Shown: one piece after another, positions 56,870 to 64,000 of the stretch | Layout of the letters: every line of letters starts with the position of its first letter | Position numbering within the stretch: position 1 is the stretch's first letter | From: Mycoplasmopsis sturni DSM 22021 | Lineage (GTDB): Bacteria; Bacillota_I; Bacilli_A; Mycoplasmatales; Metamycoplasmataceae | Length of the DNA stretch: 64,000 nucleotides | NCBI RefSeq assembly: GCF_000701485.1 | Contig: NZ_KL370785.1 | Coordinates: forward strand, 188,957 to 252,956 | Direction of reading: 5' to 3' | Made by a program: the position numbers and the translations under genes | Notes under the pieces: generated by a model | Told to the model about the DNA's origin: nothing | The model's database searches: none | Seen by the model: only the letters and a program-made list of their open reading frames with translations

Positions 56870-57958
56870 TTATTCCATGAGCTTTCTATAAATTTGTTCT
56901 TGTCTTTGATCAAATACGATTCCTTTGTTTATGTTGAATTGATAAGTTCGTTTGACAACCGCTTTAAATCCTTCATCCAAATTCTCAAAAACAAGCTCTC
57001 TAAGTTTTTGTATACCCTCAAAGCGACGACCTTGGCAAATTTTATCAGCAATAAAAACAATTTTATCCAAATCACTAATTTGCATATTTTGACGATCATC
57101 TAAAGTAGTATGAACTAAAATGGCATGTAAAATTGCTTGATCTTGTAGCTTATATTGGTGCTTAGCTCAAATATAACCGCAAATTTGGTGAAGTTCGTGC
57201 CGTTTAGCCGAGCTAAATTCAGGAGCAAATTCCTGAATGTACAGTTTTGCTTGCTCTGGATCTCATTCTTTGGCAATATCATGCATGATTCCAGCTAAAT
57301 ATGCTTGACGAGCATTAAAACCGTGTTTTTTGGCTAATTCAGCAGCAAAATCTCCCGTAGCTAAACAATGCTTAGCTCTTTTGGCACTTAACATTGAATG
57401 AATAATTTTTTCTAAATATAGACCATGTGCTTGAATATAATCAATAACTTGCTCATCAACGCTATCTAAATAGCCTTTTTTAAATTCAGTTGAAGAAAAA
57501 TCTCAAATTGGATTATTTAAAATGATTGCATTAAATTTCTTAGCATTAATTTTGTTAACTTTCTTTTGGCGTTTGAAAATAACAATTTGTGCTAATTTAG
57601 AAATTTCATCGATGTTTTTTCATTTATCTAATTTCGGTAAATTATCGCTTCCTACAATTAAAAATAATTCATCATTAGGATATTTGTGTTTAAAATATTT
57701 TAAAGTATCAATGGTGTAACTCACGCCACCTCTTTTAATTTCAAAATCACTAACTTCCATTTTATCTTTAAGCACTAAATTAATCATATTTAATCGATCT
57801 TGTGCTTTAACTGCTTTAATTTTAGATTTAAAAGGTGAAATGTTAGTTGGCACAAAGATTAATTTATCTAAATTTAGATTCTCAATGGAATATTGAGCAA
57901 CATTAATATGTCCTTGATGAATCGGATCAAAAGATCCTCCATAAATTGCTATTCTCAT
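56870..57958 (-). CDS. nadD: NadD-YqeK fusion: nicotinate-nucleotide adenylyltransferase with HD hydrolase
   Basis: 362 residues with TGA=Trp codons. Residues 1-190 are NadD: IAIYGGSFDPIHQGHINVAQ with the GSFDPxHxGH nucleotidyl-transfer motif, and VGSDNLPKL. Residues about 190-362 are an HD domain of the YqeK type (GIMHDIAKEW, HELHQICGYIWA). The YqeK domain hydrolyses Ap4A in relatives. The two genes are separate neighbours in Bacillus and fused here. The start MRIAIYGG is chosen by family. Upstream of NadE in NAD synthesis. Confidence 0.9.
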
Positions 57959-57965
57959 AGTTCTC

Positions 57966-59225
57966 CTATCGTTTTTTAAAAACAAATCCTTCAAGAGCAT
58001 ACTTATTAACTCTTGCTTTGATATTTTGTCTTTCTTGAATGTTTTTTAACGTTCTTAAAAGTGGTTTTTTCATTTGCCTATTAACTTGTGAAATAATACG
58101 ATTAATGGCCATATTAGAGGCATTCTCGCTAGAATGCGAACTAAATAACTCTATAGATTCTTGGTTATTGAAGTAAAAAATTAAGTTGCTAAGACGAATT
58201 CCTAAACCAATAATATTTGATTCAAGATAATACTTATCAAATAAGTATTTAGCAATTTGAAATATTTTTTGATATTCATTAGTGTAATGGTCAATTTTAT
58301 GATTTTTTAAAACTCATTTTTTGTTATCAAAGCGCACACATAAAGTAATGACATTACCAACCATACCTTGTCTTTTAGCTCTAAATGAGACTTTTTTAGA
58401 TATTTCAATAAGTGAATCATATAAATTAATTTCACTTAAGTTTTCTCTATCAAAAGTAATCTCGTTGCCTATTCCCTTTGGTATATTATTTTGCGGCATT
58501 AAGTGCTCATAAATTGATGGGTCAATATTTTTTAATCATGTTTTATAAACAATACCAAAAACCGACTGAAAAACATAATCATTAATTGGTTTTTCAACTA
58601 AGTCTTGAATTTTAAAAATCCCAAGTTTTTTTAATTTAGAGCTTGAGGCTTTTCCGATGCCATGAAAATCACTAATAGGTAAATTAAAAAAATGCTCTTT
58701 GTAATTAATCTCGTTAGTTAAGCCAACTCCAAAAGGTTTAGAAATATTGGTTGTCATTTTAGCAAAAAAAGGCTTATATGAAATACCAATAGTAATTGGA
58801 ATATCAAATTTTGCTAAAATTTCTTTTTGGATTTTTCTTGCAATTTGAATTGCATGATGATCGTCTAAAATATTTTGTCTCAATTCAATATAACACTCAT
58901 CAATTGAAGCAACATTAATAATTGAAGCATAATGCATTTCTAAATAATCAAAAATATTGGTAGATATTTGAGTGAATAATTCAAAATTTGCTTCAACAAA
59001 AACGGTTTTAGGCTCAATTTTTAAAATTTCAAAGCGGTTCATGCCTGCTTTAGCACCTTTTGAACGCAAATCATAACTTACTGATGTAGCAATTGATTTA
59101 TAATTTGGTTTGCCAATTGCTAGTGGGGTGTTTTTTAAATCAGTTCGAACAGTTCGAATAGCACTAACAAAATATGAGTCAAAATCAATATGAAAAATAT
59201 AAGGTTTATTTATTTTTGTATGCAT
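57966..59225 (-). CDS. dinB: Y-family DNA polymerase IV
   Basis: 419 residues with TGA=Trp codons. HIDFDSYFVSAIRTVR carries the first metal Asp and the steric-gate region; INVASIDECYIELRQN carries the catalytic Asp-Glu pair; ADSKLKKLGIFKIQDLVEKP-like helix-hairpin-helix (HGIGKASSSKLKKLGI) follows, and the little-finger domain fills the C-terminal half. It copies over damaged template. It overlaps iscU by 20 nt and lies 7 nt before nadD. Confidence 0.9.
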
Positions 59226-59634
59226 CTAAGAAATTTTTGGCAGTTAATAAAGCACAAGTAGTTCGATTTAAATGCACTTTGACATTAAAGAAAACCCAAA
59301 GATCACCTAAGGAATTAATTTGTTCTTCACTTATAGGTTCTTGCATTACAAATCGAGTAAAGTCTTCAATTAAAACTTGAATTTCTTCTTTGGTTTTGCC
59401 TAGCGCTTGTTTAATAAATAAATCTGTAGCAGCTAAAAACACAGCACATCCATGTCCGTCAAATTCAGCTGATGATAATTTATTATCAATGTAACTAGTT
59501 TTAAGGATTAATTTATCTTGACAAGTAGTACTAAAAAAAGTAGGCTCTTGTTCTGGATCTAATTTTGTCTTAAATTCAGGTTTTGTATAATGCGACATGA
59601 TAATTTCACGTGCTTGATTTGAATTAAAACGCAT
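59206..59634 (-). CDS. iscU: IscU/SufU-type Fe-S scaffold or sulfur-transfer protein
   Basis: 142 residues. Three conserved cysteines in the right contexts: FSTTCQDK, FDGHGCAVFLAATDL and RTTCALL. It accepts sulfur from the desulfurase encoded directly upstream, to build Fe-S clusters or pass sulfur on. The start MRFNSNQ is preferred; an ATG five codons upstream is also in frame. Overlaps sufS by 11 nt and dinB by 20 nt. Confidence 0.88.
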   Translation of the reverse strand: MRFNSNQAREIIMSHYTKPEFKTKLDPEQEPTFFSTTCQDKLILKTSYIDNKLSSAEFDGHGCAVFLAATDLFIKQALGKTKEEIQVLIEDFTRFVMQEPISEEQINSLGDLWVFFNVKVHLNRTTCALLTAKNFLDAYKNK

Positions 59635-60769
59635 AAAAATCACCTCCATTTTTTAATGCTTCAACGAGCATATCAATATCTTCAAAAGTATTATAAATAC
59701 CTAAACTAATTCTTAAATATGAATAAGTATCTTTAATATTGCGAAGATAGTGAGCACAAAAAATTCCGGCAATAGTATAAATGTTTTTGGTTCCTAAATA
59801 CGTTGCTACATCTTGAGAATTAATCCCTTTAACATTCAACAAAACAATATAATCACCAGGTTGTGAAAAAACTTCAATATTATCAAGAGAATTGAGTTTT
59901 TGATGCAAATAAACACTTAAATCATTTAAGATTTTTTGAGTTTGCTCATATCCAATACTAAAAAAATAATCAAGAGATTTATTAAACATAAAAAGGCCAG
60001 CTAAGTCGGGAGTTCCTGGTTCAAAAACACTAATTGTGTCTTTTTTTGTTCACTCTAGATTTTTTTTAATCTCAGAAATTGAACCTCCACCAAATTTGGC
60101 TGGTTTTAGATTGATAAGCAATTCCTTTTGAATAGCCAAAACACCTAATCCTGTTGGGCCATAGAATTTATTTGCACTAAAAGCAATAAGATGGCTCATT
60201 TTTAGGCTTGTTTTACTATGAGCAATGCTTTGGGCTGCATCATTAATAAGTAAAGCCCCAACTTGTTCCGCCTTTTGATAAATACTATCAAGGTTGTATG
60301 AAACTTTAAAATTATTTGATTCTTGAGATAAAGCAATAATTTTGGTTTTGGAATTAATCAAGGGTTCAAGATCTTCTGCAACAATAACTTTTGCTTTTGT
60401 TTTTAATGAAATCTCGTGTCAAGGAATCATATTTGAAGCATGGTTATAAGCGCTTAGTAAAATTTCATCATCAGGTTGCAAAAAGTCACAAAGCATAGTA
60501 GCAGCTAAATTTAATGATTCAGTTGTACCTGAAGTAAATATAATTTCAGATTCTTCAGCATCAATTAAATTAGCCACTTTCTGACGAACTTCATTAATAG
60601 CTTGATTAACCACATTTCCAAGTGGAGTATCAGCAGTGCGAGAAGAAATTGAAATATTACTATAAAAATTTGTAATAGCATCAATTGCAATTTGCGGCTT
60701 TAAAACTAAAGCTGCTGAATCAAAATAAATAATCTTATTTGCCATTGGAAAATCTTTTTTAAAATTCAT
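59624..60769 (-). CDS. sufS: Cysteine desulfurase (SufS/CsdA type)
   Basis: 381 residues with TGA=Trp codons. It begins with FPMANKIIYFDSAA. PLP-binding Lys sits in FSANKFYGPTGLGV, the His stacking motif in NHASNMIPW, and the active Cys in AGIFCAHYLR. It removes sulfur from cysteine for IscU and, by inference, for ThiI and tRNA thiolation. AGGAG precedes the ATG. Confidence 0.93.
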
Positions 60770-60777
60770 ATTAACTC

Positions 60778-61266
60778 CTATTTAACTGCTCTAAGTAATC
60801 GAATTAAAATTGGATTGTACCCAGGAATTAATTTAAATTGATCCAAAAAACAAAAATAGTATTGCCGTTTTTGAGCATTAACTTCAATTTTGTTTTGCTT
60901 TAAATAAGGCTGAGTAACTAGATAAGGGATTTTTAATTTAGCAAGAGACATTTTATATGAAAGATGATAAAAAGTAAAAAAATAAAAATTTCTAATCATT
61001 TCTTGTTGTTCGTTTGTAGAATCTTTCTTAAACATTAATTTTGAATTAAATTCATTGATGAACTGATCTAGAGTGTCTCATTTTTTTTCATAAAAATTTG
61101 ACAAAAACTGATGCTCCGTTTGCTCAATAAGGCCAATTTGCTGAAACTCAAATAATGTTAATTTGATAATTTTTTTTCAAAAGAAAAAATAAGATCGATA
61201 TTTACGTGAAATTAAATATTTTTTTACTCAATTAAATTTGAAAAAATTAAGAAGATTTGTTTTCAA
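60778..61266 (-). CDS. Hypothetical protein between nusB and sufS
   Basis: 162 residues if the TTG at 61266 is the start. The frame is open with several TGA=Trp: YFFFWKKIIKLTLFEFQQIG, later FYFFTFYHLSYKMSLAKLKI and ending IPGYNPILIRLLRAVK. It is basic and aromatic-rich, with no clear membrane helix and no known family. It overlaps nusB by 20 nt and ends 8 nt before sufS, so it is part of the same transcript. The start is uncertain; the ATG at 61035 would give only 85 residues. Confidence 0.6.
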
Positions 61267-61750
61267 GAGAAACTAATAATTTGTAGTAATTTTGTAAAAT
61301 AGCATTAACAAAACGATATTGTTTTAAATCATGTTCATTAATAACTTGATCTTTTTCATTGTATATCTTTTCTGGCACAAAAAAGCTTTTAGTAATTTCA
61401 ATTGCTTCATTAATTACTATTTTAGGTTCTATGTAAAACATCTCGCTTGCTCCGTTAAGCAAAATCGCTCTAATAACCGGAGAAATTCTAGTTCATTTTC
61501 AATCATAATCTAGAAGCGAAATTAAAAATCCTTTTAGTGTTTTGTAATTTTTTGCAATAGTATCAATTTTTTGAATTTGTGATCGATCTAAAAATTCATA
61601 ATTTTCAAAAACATCGCTAATTTCAATATTTTCATTTAAAAGTTCATATTTGTAAAGAACTTGAATTACTTCTAATCTTGATTTTCTACGGCCTTTTTTA
61701 TTATTATTTTTAGTATGATGTATTTTTTTGGTTGTATCAGAAGATATCAT
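61247..61750 (-). CDS. nusB: Transcription antitermination factor NusB
   Basis: 167 residues with one or two TGA=Trp. RRKSRLEVIQVLYKYELLNE is the N-terminal helix signature; WTRISPVIRAILLNGASEMF and KIVINEAIEITKSF are the NusB core. It binds boxA RNA with NusE (S10) during rRNA transcription. The ATG is preceded by AAAGGAG. The N-terminal 20 residues are a basic extension (KKIHHTKNNNKKGRRK). First gene of the operon that runs to 55139. Confidence 0.92.
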
Positions 61751-62100
61751 GATAAACTCCTTTCAAAATCACTTGATAATTTGATAAATAATTTATTTTA
61801 ATTTTATATTTTTTTAATCTTATTTAAAAAATAAATATAAAAATATAATTCATTTTTTATTTGGAATTTTTAATCAAAATCAGGCCTTTTACTTTAAAGT
61901 AAAAAGATTGTTAAATTTGAATTTATGGGCCTTAAATTAGTGATTTATTCAGCAAAAATATCACAATATTTTCATTTTGATTAAAAAAGTAATTAAAAAT
62001 AAAATTTATATTACCGATATTTCAAATAAGTTATAAAATTTAAAGTTAATACACGCATAAAGAAAAATAAAAAAGGAATTTTAATTTTAAAGGAGAGTTT
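61751..62100. other. Intergenic region between divergent nusB and surface-protein genes
   Basis: A/T-rich, no reading frame. It holds an 18-bp perfect palindrome TTTTACTTTAAAGTAAAA (61887-61904) between the two divergent promoters, and several A/T-only -10-like hexamers. The palindrome is a candidate operator. Confidence 0.45.
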
Positions 62101-64000
62101 ATGAAAAAAACCAGTAAACAATCAAAAATTATTATTGGAACAATTGCTGGAGGTTCAATCATGGGAATCGCCATTGCTTTAGGAGTTGCTTACGGTAATA
62201 TACCTAAATTGAAGGTTGAAAAAAATGAACCAAATTTATTCCCAAATCCTGGTCCTCAACAACAAGAAAAACCTACAGTTACTATAAAACCTCAAGATAC
62301 CAACTCTAGTAAACCTAATAATCCTATAAAAATCGAAAATCCAAATATTGAAAATAATAATGATAATTCAGATAATTCAAATACTTCTGAAAATGACGAA
62401 AACACTCAAGCAAAATGAGAAAAACTAAAAGCAGAAGAACTTAAGAAATTAAAAGAAATCGCCAACAATATTGTTTTTGACTACCAAAATAAAAACACTG
62501 TTTACCCTGGTTCAGATACTAATAATAAACTAGAAAAAATAAAACTAGAACCTAGTTTAACAGAGCAAAATTGAATAAAAATAGGAAATCAAAAATATAA
62601 AAAGAATAACGTAATCTTAGAAATTTTAGATTTCTCTAATATTAATGCAGTTAAAGGAAATGTAGTTGTTAATTTTAGATTAACCTCAGATCAAGATGGA
62701 TTAAAAACCATTAATTTTGAATCTCAAAAGGAAATTTCTGGTTTTTTAAATGAAGTTGGTCGTCTAAATCAAATAATTACTCAAAATATTGGTCATATTT
62801 TTCAAGATTTAGCATCAATGCAAGATAAGCAAAAATCTGCATCTATTTTTTATAATAAATTAAAAAATAAGCTTGATGATTACCTTCAAAAACAAGGTTA
62901 TAATGCCATAACAAATGATTTGCACGCTGAAATTTTTAATAATTTTGGTTCAATTAAAAACATTAGCTTTAAATTACAATCAACCCTATATGCAAACCAA
63001 GTTTCAGACATAGAATGATTTGCACAAGAAATAACAGGTTTTGAAGAAGATGATAACGAAGTTGGTCGTCTTCGTGGAATTGTTGATAATTTAAGAATTT
63101 CATACCAAAACAAAGAAAATATTATCCCATATAAAACTAGAGATTTAAATTTAGATGATCTAATAATTCAAGGTAATTGACAAAAAATCAATAACCAAAG
63201 CTATGAAAATACCGAATTAAATGCCAAAATTCAAAAAATAGCCTTTAATGAAGTTGATCCAAAAAATGGAGTTATTGGAATTGAATTTGAAATTGAATCT
63301 ACTAGAAATGAATTTGAGGGAGTGACATATCAAAACCCATCAAAAAGAATTGATGGATTTAAAACAGAATTTGCAAGAGTAGATACAATCGCAAAAGAAT
63401 TAAACGAAACAATTGATTTTAATCAGTTAACAAGTAACTTAAAAAACCGTTCAGCTAAATATGCTAATTCACAACTTTTAAGCTTAATTAATGATTCATT
63501 AAAAGCTCAAAATGTAGTTGTAACTAAGTTTTCTGATAGCGTAAATAATGATGAAGGAAAAATCGAAAACATTACATTTAAATTAACATCATCAATTCAA
63601 GGTTTAAATGATGTTACTAGTGCTTGATACATTTTTAATAAATCAGCAATTGGATTTAAAAATAAACAAGATTTATATAACCAAATAAATAAAACCAAAA
63701 TTTATTTTGATTATCAAAATAAGGCAAATACAGTTGTTTATAGAATTAATGATTTAAATGAAAACGAACTATATGTCGAATCAGACAAATCTAGTGTTGT
63801 TTTAGCATCTTATGAACCAAGAGAAATAAAAAACACAAACCAATCTTGAATCCGTAATAATAATGGCTTTGAAAAAGGGAATCTAGTTGCAAATAATTTC
63901 GTCTTTTCTAATTTAAATAGCTCACTAGGAAGTGTCTCTTTATCATTTGATCTTTCTGTTAGTGACCTAGATTTTGATGATGTTTTTGTTAAAAAAACCC
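62101..64000 (+). CDS. Modular repeat surface protein, 3' end outside window
   Basis: At least 633 codons with many TGA=Trp. ATG preceded by AAAGGAG. One N-terminal hydrophobic helix (about residues 8-32, KIIIGTIAGGSIMGIAIALGV) without lipobox Cys, then a Pro/Asn/Ser/Asp-rich linker to residue about 105. The rest alternates two modules: A (starts DYQNK-like, has W-x-K-I and ends with an F-x-L/I-x-S strand) and B (helical, then ISFKLQST or ITFKLTSS strand). A-B-A-B-A can be read before the window ends. This fits a cell-surface protein of immunoglobulin-like or variable type; no named family is certain. Confidence 0.75.

Overview
The window is chromosomal DNA of a mollicute. It is strongly AT-rich. 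In-frame TGA codons must be read as tryptophan to join almost every long gene (lon, leuS, ftsZ, pdhD, the lipoproteins and others), and genes are packed into overlapping operons. Remnants of a conjugative element of the Mycoplasma bovis/agalactiae type, together with a pyruvate dehydrogenase whose lipoyl domain sits on E3, suggest the hominis group (Mycoplasma/Mycoplasmopsis). The species cannot be named from this sequence alone.

Layout. 1-4046: a very large secreted SGNH/GDSL lipoprotein, cut by the window edge. 4142-7703: operon HAD phosphatase - EzrA-like - thiI. 7754-16538: an accessory island. It holds the head of a conjugation operon (small protein, pilin-like protein, polytopic membrane protein, VirB4-type ATPase cut just after its Walker A motif), unassigned decayed fragments, a type II restriction-modification pair disabled by A-tract frameshifts, a ribbon-helix-helix regulator with a gene scrap beside it, and a transposase-like fragment with a decayed second copy. 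A candidate small RNA closes the island. 16538-17909: three overlapping genes for two-helix membrane proteins. 17980-19893: a lipoprotein.

20073-31632 is housekeeping on the minus strand: ZIP metal transporter, yebC, nadE, lon, leuS, an ECF-like membrane protein, upp, mscL, an Smr protein, a cysteine hydrolase and mutM. 31715-36213 on the plus strand carries an orphan OppF-like ATPase, a small membrane protein and a large surface protein. 36287-40578: pfkA, folD, valS. 40668-42410: a lipoprotein. 42554-46722: the division cluster mraZ-rsmH-(FtsA-like)-ftsZ. 46944-51845: pdhA-pdhB-pdhC-pdhD. 52015-55013: tmRNA, smpB, clpB. 55139-61750: nusB - hypothetical - sufS - iscU - dinB - nadD/yqeK - rluB - lipoprotein. 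62101-64000: the start of a surface protein built from repeated modules.

How the genes work together. SufS and the IscU-like protein can supply sulfur to ThiI and other tRNA thiolases. NadE, NadD and perhaps the cysteine hydrolase belong to NAD metabolism. tmRNA, SmpB, Lon and ClpB form a rescue and proteolysis set. PfkA and the PDH complex serve glycolysis to acetyl-CoA. The points most worth a second look are the degenerate editing domain of LeuRS, the FtsZ reading frame that continues 26 codons past its stop, the FtsA-like protein of the division cluster, the paired A-tract lesions in the restriction-modification genes, the small-RNA locus at 16408-16538 and the triple two-helix membrane protein operon.
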